From Paracoxiella cheracis (GTDB taxonomy: Bacteria; Pseudomonadota; Gammaproteobacteria; Coxiellales; Coxiellaceae), in assembly GCF_049348705.1 (NCBI RefSeq), contig NZ_CP186485.1, positions 1,302,001-1,366,000 of the forward strand: a stretch of 64,000 bases of DNA, in the 5' to 3' direction. The translations under genes and the position numbers were made by a program. Positions within the stretch are counted from its first letter, which is position 1, and every line of letters starts with the position of its first letter. Positions 27,433 through 36,787 of this stretch are shown here, in pieces. The notes below the pieces were generated by a model. The model was given only the letters and a program-made list of their open reading frames with translations, made no database searches and had not been told where the DNA came from.

Positions 27433-28187
27433 TTCTTACACACCATAACAATCACCTCATAATGAAGGGGATTTTGATAATATTCATTAAGTTTTTTCAT
27501 TTTATTCCTGCTCACTAAGTTTCTTGGTTTATTCAAACTAATATTTTTTGAGCCTATCTTTTTAAGGTGACGCATCAAATCAAACACATTTACATAATAT
27601 TTTTCAATCATGAGCGTCTCTGAAGACAAAACTGTGAATCCACTCTGCAAACAAAGCATTTTAGCATATTCCAATGTTGGAAAATCATTTATATGAGTAT
27701 GATTATCTATTTTAGACCAAGCATCTTTTAATGCCAGCATGGATTGAGATCCCAATATTGAAAAAATAAAGACACCGTTTGATTTTAAAATTCGATACTG
27801 TTCTTGTATCACTACTCTCAAAGAATTGCACCAATGCACTACCATATTAGAAATAACAATATCTATTGATTTATTTCTTACAGGCATACTTTCTGCATCT
27901 GCGCAAATTAATTTTTTACACTGTAGATACATTTTCGAGGTTAACAACATAGATTCCACAATATCTAAGGCCATCAATTCACAGTCAGGATAGCTTTTCT
28001 CAATAGAGCGCGATAGATAACCCGTGCCCACACCTAAATCTAAGATAGCCTTAGACTGCGGATAATGTAATTTTAATTTCTCTAACAAAAGGCTTCCGAC
28101 TGTTTTTTGCCAATCAGCCGCTGCATCATAGTGGATAGTTGCCGCATCAAAACTAGCTCGTATCTGCCTTTTCTCAATTGACATCAT
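27429..28187 (-). CDS. bioC: Malonyl-ACP O-methyltransferase
   Basis: Starts pimelate synthesis by methylating malonyl-ACP, disguising it as a fatty-acid primer. The 252-residue protein has BioC's N-terminal RASFDAATIHYDAAADWQ, the SAM motif ILDLGVGTGYLS and the acidic turn ALDIVESML. I choose the ATG at 28187, where MMSIEKRQ begins and which overlaps the bioH stop by 14 bases; nine further upstream codons are open but lie inside bioH. The C-terminal 60 residues are shorter and more basic than in the E. coli protein. Confidence 0.88.
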   Translation of the reverse strand: MMSIEKRQIRASFDAATIHYDAAADWQKTVGSLLLEKLKLHYPQSKAILDLGVGTGYLSRSIEKSYPDCELMALDIVESMLLTSKMYLQCKKLICADAESMPVRNKSIDIVISNMVVHWCNSLRVVIQEQYRILKSNGVFIFSILGSQSMLALKDAWSKIDNHTHINDFPTLEYAKMLCLQSGFTVLSSETLMIEKYYVNVFDLMRHLKKIGSKNISLNKPRNLVSRNKMKKLNEYYQNPLHYEVIVMVCKK

Positions 28188-28896
28188 AACAAAAATCTCG
28201 AATGATATTTGCACACAGCGTTGGATGAGTGAGAAAAAAACTGTGACCTAATTGAGGAAAGAGTTTAACCGTGGCGTTTTGCGTTAAATTTTCAACACAC
28301 TTTGCTACCCCAGCGGGCACCAAAGCATCACTATCTCCGTATAAATACAATTGTGGGCATTGAATCTTAAATAACTTTTTTGTTAAGTCCACATTTTTCA
28401 AAATGCTTAAACTTTCTTGCAGCTTGTTACTATCCACGTTATTTTCGTTTATTGAATTTTGCAAAAATGCTATCGAATCACGATGCACTCGTGAATCAGA
28501 AAACTGCAATACGACAAATTTTTTGAGCGTATTCTTAGGGCTATTTTTTAACGACTCTTCAAACTGTTCAAACTCTTCCATTGCCATTCCTGGCCAATTA
28601 CCACTAGCAATGAATTTTGGTGTACTTGCAATCGTAATTAATTTTCTTACACGCTCTGGGAAAGAAATTGCAATATTCATTGCAACAAGACCACCCAAAG
28701 ACCAACCAAGAAAACTAGCGAATTTAGGTGAGTTTTTCAAAACATACTGAGTCATTAAACCCAAGTTGGACCCATGTAGATTTAAACACGTAACTTGAAA
28801 ATGTGATGATAAATAGGGAATAAAATCTTCCCAAACCTTTTTTGAAAAACCCCAACCGTGTAATAAAACTAAATTTTTTTTAAGCTTGTATTGCAT
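28174..28896 (-). CDS. bioH: Pimeloyl-ACP methyl ester esterase
   Basis: An alpha/beta hydrolase that ends pimelate elongation by cleaving the methyl ester made through BioC. In 240 residues the oxyanion motif LLHGWGFSKKVW, the nucleophile elbow FLGWSLGGL and the late His in QLGHSFFL are visible; the acid is likely the Asp in LYGDSDALVP. It overlaps bioF by 17 bases and bioC by 14, so the whole operon is tightly packed. Confidence 0.92.
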   Translation of the reverse strand: MQYKLKKNLVLLHGWGFSKKVWEDFIPYLSSHFQVTCLNLHGSNLGLMTQYVLKNSPKFASFLGWSLGGLVAMNIAISFPERVRKLITIASTPKFIASGNWPGMAMEEFEQFEESLKNSPKNTLKKFVVLQFSDSRVHRDSIAFLQNSINENNVDSNKLQESLSILKNVDLTKKLFKIQCPQLYLYGDSDALVPAGVAKCVENLTQNATVKLFPQLGHSFFLTHPTLCANIIRDFCYDVN

Positions 28897-30001
28897 TCAA
28901 CAAGTCTCGAATTTGATTTTTTGTGTGAGAGACATTCAGCGTAACCCGCAATAATGATTTCTTTTCGGGAACAGTGGGCGGGCGCATGGCATACAATAAA
29001 TAACCTTTGTCTCTCAGATTGTGACTAACCGTCGTTGCTTGCTCTATATCTTTCATCAAAATCGCTTGAATGGGTGTATCAGAGCTCTTTAAATATAACC
29101 CAATTTTATTTGCCTCTATTTTAAAATAATGAATTAATTCATTCAGCTTTTCGCGTCGCCATTGTTCCTTCTTAACAAGCTCTAAACTCGCCATGGTTGC
29201 TGCTGCTAATGCAGGAGGTATCGCGGTTGTATAGATATAACTGCGTGCAAATTGAATTAACGATTCAATGAGATCATTGCTGCCGGCAACCATAGCACCA
29301 TAAAGACCGAATGCTTTTCCCAAAGGACACACCAGAATCGGGACATTTTCTTGGGATAACTGCAATTGCTCCAATACACCTCCTCCATTCTTTCCAAGAA
29401 CACCCATCCCATGTGCATCATCAATCATTAAAGTTGCATCATGCTGTTTGCAACATTTTGCCAACTCACTAACCGGTGCAACATCACCATACATACTAAA
29501 CACACCATCACTGACCACTAATTTTTGCTGTGCAACAACAGATTCCATTTTTTTTATTAAGTTCTCGATATTATTATGCAAATAGCGCTGTAATTTCGCA
29601 CGCGATAATCGCGCCGCATCTAATAAAGACGCATGATTATGACGATCTTGAAAAACAATATCACCCTTGTTTGTTACAGCATCGAGGGTCCCAAGATTAG
29701 CTAAATAACCACTTCCAAATAATAAAGCACGGTCTCGTCCTAAAAATTCTGCAAACAGGGTTTCACAATCCCGATGAATTGCAGTATACCCTGCCACTAA
29801 TTTTGAAGCTCCACTCCCGATACCATATTGTTGCATACCTTTTTCCATAGCAGCTATTAATTGTGGGTGCTGGCTTAAGGCAAGGTAATCATTGCTACTA
29901 AAATTGATAAACTTTGATTCATGCGTCACTACATGGCGATATCGATATAGATTCCGTGATCGGAAGTCATCTAATCTTGCTGCTAATCGTTTGATGATCA
30001 T
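28880..30001 (-). CDS. bioF: 8-amino-7-oxononanoate synthase
   Basis: A PLP enzyme that condenses pimeloyl-ACP with alanine. Key parts in the 373 residues are the substrate-binding SNDYLALSQHP near the start, GSGASKLVAGY, DDAHGMGVLG with the cofactor-stacking Asp/His, and the Schiff-base Lys in CPLGKAFG. It overlaps bioB by four bases (ATGA), implying coupled translation. Confidence 0.93.
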   Translation of the reverse strand: MIIKRLAARLDDFRSRNLYRYRHVVTHESKFINFSSNDYLALSQHPQLIAAMEKGMQQYGIGSGASKLVAGYTAIHRDCETLFAEFLGRDRALLFGSGYLANLGTLDAVTNKGDIVFQDRHNHASLLDAARLSRAKLQRYLHNNIENLIKKMESVVAQQKLVVSDGVFSMYGDVAPVSELAKCCKQHDATLMIDDAHGMGVLGKNGGGVLEQLQLSQENVPILVCPLGKAFGLYGAMVAGSNDLIESLIQFARSYIYTTAIPPALAAATMASLELVKKEQWRREKLNELIHYFKIEANKIGLYLKSSDTPIQAILMKDIEQATTVSHNLRDKGYLLYAMRPPTVPEKKSLLRVTLNVSHTKNQIRDLLNAIQA

Positions 30002-30951
30002 ATTGCCGTAGGGTTTACAGATTTTAGCCCTAGTTTTTTAAACAATTGTCTATCAACATCAGGATCTGAATTTTTTGTCGTTAATAGTTTTTCACCATAA
30101 TGAATAGAGTTTGCACCCACTGCAAAGCATAACGCTTGCATTTCATGACTCATCGCACGGCGCCCTGCTGATAATCGTATTACTGATGTTGGCATTAAAA
30201 TACGGGCTACTGCAATTGTGCGAACAAACTCAATGGGATCAAATTGTTCTTCATCACCCAACGGGGTACCGGCAACAGGAATTAATTGATTAATTGGAAC
30301 ACTCTGTGGATGAGTTGGTAACGTTGATAATTGCTGTAAAAAAGTAACTCTATCATCACGCGTCTCCCCCATGCCAACAATACCACCACAACATACCCTT
30401 ATTTTTGAGCGACGGATTCTTGCTAACGTATCTAATCTGTCTTGATACTGACGCGTTGAAATAATTTTTTTATAATATTCTGGCGAAGTATCGAGATTAT
30501 GGTTATAAAAATGAAGACCCGCTTCTTCAAGATCCGCGGCCTGGTCATCACTCAACATTCCAAGAGTCATACAACTTTCCAAACCTAATGCATTAACACC
30601 CTTTATAATTTCCTTTAGCTGGGGCATCACTTTTTTCGGGGGACTACGCCAAGCTGCTCCCATACAAAAACGTGAAGCACCATTCGCTTTGGCTTTTTTC
30701 GCGACTGCTAAAATTTCTTCGGTGTCTAATAAAGGCTCATCTTGTAAGCCTGTATTGTAATGTGCGCTTTGCGGACAATAGGCGCAGTCTTCTGGACATC
30801 GACCTGTTTTAAAATTCATTAATGTTGATATTTGAACTTGGTTTGGATCGAAGTTTTCTCGATGTAGCGTTTGTGCTTTATAAATTAAATCCGCAAACGG
30901 CAATTCATAAAATTGCATGATTTCTGTTTTTGTCCAGTCATGTCGAAGCAT
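29998..30951 (-). CDS. bioB: Biotin synthase
   Basis: A radical SAM enzyme that inserts sulfur into dethiobiotin. The SAM-cluster motif CPEDCAYCPQS (CxxxCxxC) and later conserved CCGGIVGMGET and RLSAGRR segments are visible. I choose the ATG at 30951 (MLRHDWTKTEIM), preceded by GTGGA; eleven upstream codons are also open but are unlike the family. The gene heads the minus-strand operon and diverges from bioA across an operator. The 317-residue length is normal. Confidence 0.94.
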   Translation of the reverse strand: MLRHDWTKTEIMQFYELPFADLIYKAQTLHRENFDPNQVQISTLMNFKTGRCPEDCAYCPQSAHYNTGLQDEPLLDTEEILAVAKKAKANGASRFCMGAAWRSPPKKVMPQLKEIIKGVNALGLESCMTLGMLSDDQAADLEEAGLHFYNHNLDTSPEYYKKIISTRQYQDRLDTLARIRRSKIRVCCGGIVGMGETRDDRVTFLQQLSTLPTHPQSVPINQLIPVAGTPLGDEEQFDPIEFVRTIAVARILMPTSVIRLSAGRRAMSHEMQALCFAVGANSIHYGEKLLTTKNSDPDVDRQLFKKLGLKSVNPTAI

Positions 30952-31003
30952 TATTTTTCCACGCTTGCAATTGAGTTTAAACATGATAGACTTTCACACA
31001 CTA

Positions 31004-31036
31004 TTGTCAACTTTAAATTTTAAAATTAGTTTACAT
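31004..31036. promoter_or_regulatory. BirA (biotin repressor) operator
   Basis: TTGTCAACT at 31004-31012 and AGTTTACAT at 31028-31036 form an inverted repeat with a 15-base spacer, close to the proteobacterial BirA site TTGTAAACC-N15-GGTTTACAA. It lies between the divergent bioB and bioA genes and touches the bioA start codon, so a dimer bound here could shut both transcripts. birA is not in this window. Confidence 0.75.
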
Positions 31037-32359
31037 ATGCACAAAAATAAATCAAAATTGATCGTGCGTGATCTACAACACATCTGGCACCCATGTTCCC
31101 AAATGAAAGATTATGAACGATTTTTGCCCGTTGTCGTAAAATCTGCGCAAGGCAGCTACATCGAATTAGCCTCAGGTGAGCGATTAATCGATGCGACATC
31201 GAGCTGGTGGTGCAAAACATTGGGCCACGGGCACCCCAAATTGAAATCTGCATTATTATCACAAGCGGAACAATTCGAGCATGTCATTTTAGCCAATACC
31301 ACCAATGAAACTATTGTGCAATTATCAGAGCGACTCGCTCATTTGACTCCGAATTTAAGTAAAGTGGTTTATGCCGCTGACGGTGCTTGTGCCATTGAAA
31401 TGGCAATGAAAATGAGCCTGCATTCACGCAAAATTCTGAATCAACCGCAGCGTCATCAATTCATGGCTCTTGCCGGCGATTATCATGGTGAAACTTGCGG
31501 TGCATTAGCCGTGAGTGATTTAGGGTTATATCGCAAGCCCTATGAAGATATGCTCATCAAAGCGCATTTTTTACAGAACGTGCCTTATGTCAGTAACATT
31601 CATGACCCGTTGTGGGCAGATTGTTCATCATGTTGGCCTGTCATTGAAAAACAATTGGAACAACATGCAAGTGATTTAACAGCTATCGTTATCGAACCTA
31701 TTGTTCAGGGCGCTAACGGTATGTTGATTTATAGTGCTGATTTTCTGCGACGATTACGCGAATGGACAAAATTTCATGCTATACACCTGATCGCCGATGA
31801 AATCATGACGGGGCTCGGCCGAACCGGGACGATGCTCGCGAGTGAACACGCCAATATAGAGCCTGACTTTTTGTGTTTAGGAAAAGGTCTAACAAGTGGA
31901 TGGTTACCTCTAAGCGCCACAGTAACGTCGGATGATATTTACAATTTATTTTATGACGACTATGAATTAGGTAAATCATTTTTGCATTCCCATACCTATG
32001 CAGGAAACGCACTGGCCGCTGCCGTTGCCCTTGCATGCCTTAAGTGCATAGAGCACGATAAAATTTTACAACATGTTCAGGATATGTCTTCAGTCATGCT
32101 AAAGCTCATGCAAAAAACCGCTGAAGAAACCGGCCAGCTTGAACGCGTTCGTCACATTGGAGCAATGGTTGCAGCAGACTTGAAAGTAGAACACTCTCAA
32201 GAGCGTAAAGGTTTTGCAGTTTTCCAGAACGCCGTTAAGCGTGGCGCCCTATTGCGCCCGCTCGGTAATACGATCTATTGGATGCCGCCCTTGAATACAT
32301 CATTTGAAACACTGGAAGCTCTGCAAGTGATTACTACGGAATCTATTCAAGCCGTTTAA
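31037..32359 (+). CDS. bioA: Adenosylmethionine-8-amino-7-oxononanoate aminotransferase
   Basis: Transfers an amino group from SAM to make 7,8-diaminopelargonate. The 440-residue PLP aminotransferase has HIWHPCSQMKDYE at the N-terminus, DATSSWWCKTLGHGHP, and the cofactor Lys in CLGKGLTSGWLPLSAT. I use the ATG at 31037 (MHKNKSK) because family similarity starts just after it; the ATG at 30917 would add 40 residues antisense to bioB. A Cys stands where E. coli has Tyr in WHPYTSM, a variant I also associate with other gammaproteobacterial BioA proteins. Confidence 0.92.
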   Translation: MHKNKSKLIVRDLQHIWHPCSQMKDYERFLPVVVKSAQGSYIELASGERLIDATSSWWCKTLGHGHPKLKSALLSQAEQFEHVILANTTNETIVQLSERLAHLTPNLSKVVYAADGACAIEMAMKMSLHSRKILNQPQRHQFMALAGDYHGETCGALAVSDLGLYRKPYEDMLIKAHFLQNVPYVSNIHDPLWADCSSCWPVIEKQLEQHASDLTAIVIEPIVQGANGMLIYSADFLRRLREWTKFHAIHLIADEIMTGLGRTGTMLASEHANIEPDFLCLGKGLTSGWLPLSATVTSDDIYNLFYDDYELGKSFLHSHTYAGNALAAAVALACLKCIEHDKILQHVQDMSSVMLKLMQKTAEETGQLERVRHIGAMVAADLKVEHSQERKGFAVFQNAVKRGALLRPLGNTIYWMPPLNTSFETLEALQVITTESIQAV

Positions 32360-32402
32360 ATCTAATATCGCGATCAAACGACGTTGAGAGCTTACAACAC
32401 GA

Positions 32403-33158
32403 TTAAGTAATGTGCTCCCTAACACGCGCAAGGTCTTCTTCTGTATCCACACCCAATTGCAAGTTGGATTTTGCAACTGCCATGTGAATACGACCCCCTT
32501 GCCACAAAATTCGCAACTGTTCTAATCCTTCAAGCTCTTCGGCAGGACAAGGACCCCACTCTAAGTATTCTTGTACGAATCCGACACGATACGCATACAA
32601 ACCAACATGCCGAAAATGACTGCCATTTAACTTTATATTTTGCTGATCAGAAAAAGTATCTCTGCCATAAGGAATCGGAGCGCGACTGAAATACATCGCA
32701 TAGTTACGTCGGTTTAAGACAACTTTAGTAACGCTTGGGCTAAACAACTCGTAAGTCTCTTTAATAGGCACACAAATGCTCGACACTTTAACGTTATCAT
32801 GCTCTTCTAAATCTTCTGCAACTTGGCGAATAATTTCGGGTGGAATTAACGGCTCATCGCCTTGCAAACACACCACAATTTCATCATCTTCTAAACCTAA
32901 CGCAACAACAGCTTCAGCCAAACGCTCCGTTCCGGATTTATGATCTGCCGAAGTCATGCACACATGCGCACCAAAAGATTCTGCTACTTCAGCAATACGT
33001 TTGTCATCGGTTGCAATAATAACTTCTTCAGCACCGCTGTTCAGCGCACGTTCATAAACATGCTGAACCATGGGTTTTCCACCAATATCAGCTAATGCTT
33101 TACCTGGTAATCTTGTTGAATCATATCGAACTGGTATAACAACATGGAATTCCATCAT
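32403..33158 (-). CDS. kdsB: 3-deoxy-manno-octulosonate cytidylyltransferase
   Basis: Activates Kdo as CMP-Kdo for lipopolysaccharide core synthesis. Signature segments are IPVRYDSTRLPGKAL at the start, ATDDKRIAEVA, VCLQGDEPLIP and VGLYAYR, within 251 residues. The start codon at 33158 overlaps the stop of the upstream Trm112-like gene by one base (TGATG), supporting this start and translational coupling; a second ATG follows immediately. A GAGG site is four bases before the first ATG and seven before the second. Confidence 0.94.
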   Translation of the reverse strand: MMEFHVVIPVRYDSTRLPGKALADIGGKPMVQHVYERALNSGAEEVIIATDDKRIAEVAESFGAHVCMTSADHKSGTERLAEAVVALGLEDDEIVVCLQGDEPLIPPEIIRQVAEDLEEHDNVKVSSICVPIKETYELFSPSVTKVVLNRRNYAMYFSRAPIPYGRDTFSDQQNIKLNGSHFRHVGLYAYRVGFVQEYLEWGPCPAEELEGLEQLRILWQGGRIHMAVAKSNLQLGVDTEEDLARVREHIT

Positions 33159-33334
33159 CAAACCTCATCACCCTTTAAGTGACGCGCTTCGTCGGCCAAC
33201 ATAACAGGAATATTTTCACGAATGGGATAGGCCAATTTATCGAAGCGACAAATTAATTCATTTTCTTCTTCAGAAACCGTTAATTTACCCTTACAAACAG
33301 GGCAAGCTAGAATTTCTAACAATCTTTGATCCAT
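33158..33334 (-). CDS. Trm112 family protein (YcaR-like)
   Basis: A 58-residue zinc-ribbon-like protein: MDQRLLEILACPVCKGKL with CPVC, then LICRFDKLAYPIRENIPVML. It fits the short bacterial Trm112/YcaR family, which in gammaproteobacteria regularly precedes kdsB. The second metal site is reduced, as in that family, with a single Cys in ELICR. Its stop codon overlaps kdsB. The bacterial role is unclear. Confidence 0.9.
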   Translation of the reverse strand: MDQRLLEILACPVCKGKLTVSEEENELICRFDKLAYPIRENIPVMLADEARHLKGDEV

Positions 33335-33423
33335 ACTCCACCTTATCTCAACGCCTTTCTGTGATTAATTTATCACTATTGGAACAAGAATCAAGTGAAA
33401 AAAGCCGAATGCGAATCAAACTT

Positions 33424-33469
33424 TGATCGGGACGGCAGGATTTGAAGCTGCGACCCCTTGCACCCCATG
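33424..33469 (-). other. tRNA-Pro(GGG) 3' fragment, possible attachment site
   Basis: Read on the minus strand, the 46 bases run from an anticodon loop CATGGGGTGC through the T-arm (GCTTCAAATCC) to a CGTCCCG acceptor arm and ATCA. That is the 3' half of a proline tRNA with the final CCA changed to TCA. The 5' half is not in the neighbouring bases. A tRNA 3' end left alone is what integrative elements leave at one boundary. Confidence 0.65.
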
Positions 33470-33497
33470 AAAAATAAATAACTTATTTTTCATATAG

Positions 33498-33758
33498 TTA
33501 TATCACATATTTGCTCTTCTGCCCTGCCAGGGTGCAATTAGGGTGCATTATCCACGCTAAGTTGTCAATAATAAAGCTACACTTGAAAAGGCAACTTTCC
33601 TCAAAACCAATATCGTATAACCTCGCTTGCCTGTATTCCAAGTTCATTACCATATAGTTTGAGTTAGGTATTTCCTGAAAACCCAGTTTGGTATAGTAAT
33701 TAACCTGATCTTGCGACTGACTATCAAAATAAATCGAAATATGATTCGGGATTGTCAT
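33498..33758 (-). pseudogene. Truncated VOC (glyoxalase/bleomycin-resistance fold) protein
   Basis: An 86-codon frame begins like a VOC-fold protein (MTIPNHISIYFDSQ, then YYTKLGFQEIPNSNYMVMNL). Full members have about 115-130 residues with a second metal-binding half, which is missing here. The last 14 codons come from a 43-bp sequence that is repeated downstream (33817-33859), so the tail is foreign and the gene was probably cut by an insertion or recombination event. Confidence 0.55.
33500..33542. repeat. 43-bp direct repeat, first copy
   Basis: Runs from ATATCACATATTTGCTC to GCAATTAGG and recurs with one change (G to A) at 33817-33859. The two copies enclose 274 bases containing most of the VOC fragment. 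Confidence 0.85.
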
Positions 33759-33816
33759 AAGCCGTTGCCAAAGTATAAGAAGTTTCTTCTATGCAACCAT
33801 AAGAAATGATATTTCC

Positions 33817-33859
33817 ATATCACATATTTACTCTTCTGCCCTGCCAGGGTGCAATTAGG
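33817..33859. repeat. 43-bp direct repeat, second copy
   Basis: Second copy of the repeat at 33500-33542. It ends exactly where the IS3-family terminus begins (33860), which suggests that the IS3 end interrupted this sequence. Confidence 0.85.
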
Positions 33860-33972
33860 TGACCTTCCCCCTAAACTAGTACCAGGACACCGATGAGATA
33901 TTCATGTTAAGCAGCCTGTTTCGCAAATTCAATAGGCGGCATATAATTTAATGAACTGTGTGGTCTTTTAGT
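33860..33972 (-). mobile_element. IS3-family element right-end remnant
   Basis: A terminus TGACCTTCCCCCTAAACTAG continues into the end of an IS3-family orfB. The same 47-bp terminus is present in inverse at 38071-38117. The rest of the element has been replaced by an IS481 copy starting at 33973. Confidence 0.75.
33907..33972 (-). pseudogene. IS3-family transposase C-terminal fragment
   Basis: The last 22 codons read TKRPHSSLNYMPPIEFAKQA, then A and stop. RPHSSLNY.PP.EF is the well-known C-terminal motif of IS3-family orfB integrases. The remainder is missing because of the IS481 insertion. Confidence 0.85.
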
Positions 33973-35230
33973 TGTAAACCTTCAGACTTGATCTGACACT
34001 CCTGGTCAGTTAGAGTAAAATTTAATTGACCAACCTTAAACAACCAACACGAGGAGTGTCATTATGACCAGTGTATCCGAAAAGATTATCAAACCCAAAT
34101 TAGGTTTACTAGAGCTGTCTAAACAATTGGGAAATGTTTCACAAGCCTGCAAGGTTATGGGTTATTCACGCGACAGTTTTTACCGTTTCAAAACACTTTA
34201 TGAAAATGGTGGCGAAGAAGCACTCCATGATATGAGTAAGAAGAAACCGAATGAAAAAAATAGAGTGCCGCTACATGTAGAAGAAGGGGTAATTGCTTTG
34301 GCTATTGAAAACCCAGCGTTAGGTCAGGCACGTGCGGCCAATGAATTACTGGCGCGAGGCATTATCGTATCGAGCAGCGGAGTTCGTTCGGTGTGGCTAC
34401 GTAATGATCTAGAGACTTTTAAGAAGCGACTAAAAGCGCTTGAAGCGAAATCGGCGCAAGACGGTATGTTATTAACGGAAGAACAATGACAAGCATTAGA
34501 AAAATCAAAACGAGAAAAAGAAGCGCACGGCGAGATTGAAACAGAACACCCAGGTTATTTAGGTTCTCAGGATACGTATTATGTTGGCACGATGAAGGGC
34601 GTTGGCCGTATTTATGAGCAGACTTTTGTCGATACCTATAGCAGAATCGCTTTTGCGAAGTTATACACGGAGAAAACAGCGATGACGGCAGCTCATTTAT
34701 TAAATGAACGTGTATTGCCATGGTTTAATGAGCAAGGTATCCGATTGCTGCGTATGCTCACGGATCGCGGGACGGAATATTGTGGAAAAATTGAGAACCA
34801 CGCCTATCAACTTTATTTAGCAGTTGAAGACATTGACCATTCGAAAACACGCGCACGTTCTCCGCAGACCAATGGTATTTGTGAACGTTTTCATAAAACG
34901 ATTAAACAAGAATTTTATGATGTTGCTTTTCGAAAAAAAATATATCGTTCCCTAGAAGAATTACAACAAGACGTTGATGCGTGGATCAAAACATATAATG
35001 AGGTCAGGCCCCATTCCGGCGAGCGTTGTTATGGAAAAACACCCATGCAAACTTTTCTTGATGCAAAGCATTTGGCACAAGAAAAAGAATTAGATAAACT
35101 ATGTAAAACTATTCCAAGCGTGTCGGCAGATGAATTGAATAAGGCGCACAGTAATCACGACACGCAACTGGTAGAGGAGTAATTAGAATCCGATCTATCG
35201 GACAGAAAATATGTCCGATAAATCTCAACT
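33973..35230 (+). mobile_element. IS481-family element, copy 3, truncated (1258 bp)
   Basis: Inverted relative to the other four copies. Its start (TGTAAACC) is intact, but 25 bases of the opposite terminus are missing: the sequence stops at AATCTCAACT and an IS256-family element begins. The missing bases are not on the far side of the IS256, so the terminus was deleted. Confidence 0.9.
34064..35182 (+). pseudogene. IS481 transposase with internal TGA, copy 3
   Basis: Same two frames (141 and 196 codons) separated by the shared TGA at 34487-34489, with Gly in VEEGVIALA. No additional frameshift is present. The element has lost one terminus, so it probably cannot move by itself. Confidence 0.88.
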
Positions 35231-36667
35231 GGGACTGTTTATTAGTTTGTGTAAATCGCGTCAGTCAGAATTATGAATCAGCCATTGTGTTAACTGATTT
35301 TTTAATTTTATCAAAAACTACATTGCGTTCAAATTAATTTCCTCTCTTATGAATTTTAAGTTTTATACAAAATCCGCCAGGCGATCTTCAAACATAAGGG
35401 CAAAACGATTCATGGCGGCACCCCAGTCTCGAATCGGCATGGTCCATTTTTTGGCTATATTTTTTAACCCTAAATAGAGTTGTTTTAAAGCGGCATCGTC
35501 CGACGGAAAAACTCGTTTATTTTTAATAACTTTTCGGATACTCATGTTCAGTGATTCAATAGCGTTAGTGGTATAAATCACCCTCCGAATTTCTGCCGGA
35601 TAAGCAAAAAATGGCACAATGCGCTCCCAATGAGTCAACCAACTTTTGGCAATCGAGGGAAATTCAGCATCCCATTTCTCAGAGAAACTCGTCAGCGCCA
35701 ATTCTGCTTCTTCAACCGTACTGGCCGAATAAATAGCTTTTAAGTCAGCGGCCACTTCTTTTTTCTTTTTCCAACCCACATAGCGCAATGAATTCCGCAC
35801 CATGTGTACAATGCAAAGCTGTACTTGAGTGTTAGGATACACAGCGCCAATCGCATCAGGAAAGCCCGTTAGCCCGTCAACGCAACAAATCAGGATATCT
35901 TCTAGGCCTCGATTTTTTAACTCCGTTAATACATTCAACCAGAATTTAGCGCCCTCATTTTGGCTAATCCAAATACCTAGCAATTCTTTTTGCCCATCGA
36001 TATTAATTCCTAAAGCCAAATACAATGCCTTATTGATAACCTTTTTATCTTGCTGCACTTTAATCACTAAAGCGTCCAAATACACAATCGGATACACCTT
36101 GTCCAACGGACGACTTTGCCAAGCCTTCACTTCTTCAATCACTTCGTTGGTTACTGTAGAAATGAGACTCGAACAAATAGTTGTGCCATACAAATCTTTC
36201 AACTGATCTTGAATATCACGGGTAGTCATACCCCGTGCATAAAGACTCATAATTTTGTCATCCAAATCATCAAAGCGGGTTTGATGTTTTGGAATCAATT
36301 GCGGTACAAACTCATTGTTACGATCACGAGGAACCTCAATGGTCATCTCGCCATCTGTTGTTTTGATCGTTTTTTGGCTGTGCCCATTGCGGGAATTACC
36401 ACTATTGTGGCCAGACACTTCGTGTTTTGCATAACCCAGCGCGTCCGTCAGCTCCCCTTCCAGAATACGCTCCGTCAGTGCCTTTTTTAACTCCTTTAAC
36501 AAACCAGTATCACCGAAAATATCAGATGCGGTCTTGGTATGTTTGAGAAAATATTCCACAACCTGTGGATCTAATTTATTGGTTTTCATTGCCATAGTCA
36601 AAGACTCCGTATAATTTTAACGACCTTTCCCTGACTATCGCATTTACACAATCTTATTTACAGACCC
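35231..36667 (-). mobile_element. IS256-family element (1437 bp)
   Basis: Left end GGGACTGTTTATTAGTTTGT and right end (inverse) GGGTCTGTAAATAAGATTGT are imperfect inverted repeats that continue GTAAAT. Flanks TCTCAACT and AGATAAAC do not match, so no target duplication remains, consistent with the adjacent deletion of an IS481 terminus. Confidence 0.88.
35363..36601 (-). CDS. IS256 (Mutator-type) transposase
   Basis: A 412-residue transposase with the Mutator signature: catalytic Asp in VYLDALVIKV, the second Asp in CCVDGLTGFPDAI, the block QLCIVHMVRNSLRYV and the catalytic Glu in TTNAIESLNMSIRKV. The N-terminal helix-turn-helix lies in ARGMTTRDIQDQLKDLYG. It is full length and appears intact, the only IS256 copy seen here. 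Confidence 0.95.
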   Translation of the reverse strand: MTMAMKTNKLDPQVVEYFLKHTKTASDIFGDTGLLKELKKALTERILEGELTDALGYAKHEVSGHNSGNSRNGHSQKTIKTTDGEMTIEVPRDRNNEFVPQLIPKHQTRFDDLDDKIMSLYARGMTTRDIQDQLKDLYGTTICSSLISTVTNEVIEEVKAWQSRPLDKVYPIVYLDALVIKVQQDKKVINKALYLALGINIDGQKELLGIWISQNEGAKFWLNVLTELKNRGLEDILICCVDGLTGFPDAIGAVYPNTQVQLCIVHMVRNSLRYVGWKKKKEVAADLKAIYSASTVEEAELALTSFSEKWDAEFPSIAKSWLTHWERIVPFFAYPAEIRRVIYTTNAIESLNMSIRKVIKNKRVFPSDDAALKQLYLGLKNIAKKWTMPIRDWGAAMNRFALMFEDRLADFV

Positions 36668-36787
36668 AGATAAACAAACATGGGACCAAGCCTGCAATTT
36701 ATATTTGCTTTCATGACTATTATCATTGCTCTCTTTCTACGATCTATTATTAAAAAATTTCTTATCCCCTACCCATTACTACTAATT

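Noticed and set aside
34487..34489. TGA in the IS481 transposase read as tryptophan or selenocysteine
   Set aside because: TGA clearly ends genes here (cydA, bioH, Trm112-like), no SECIS-like structure stands out, and the residue expected at this place is not Trp.
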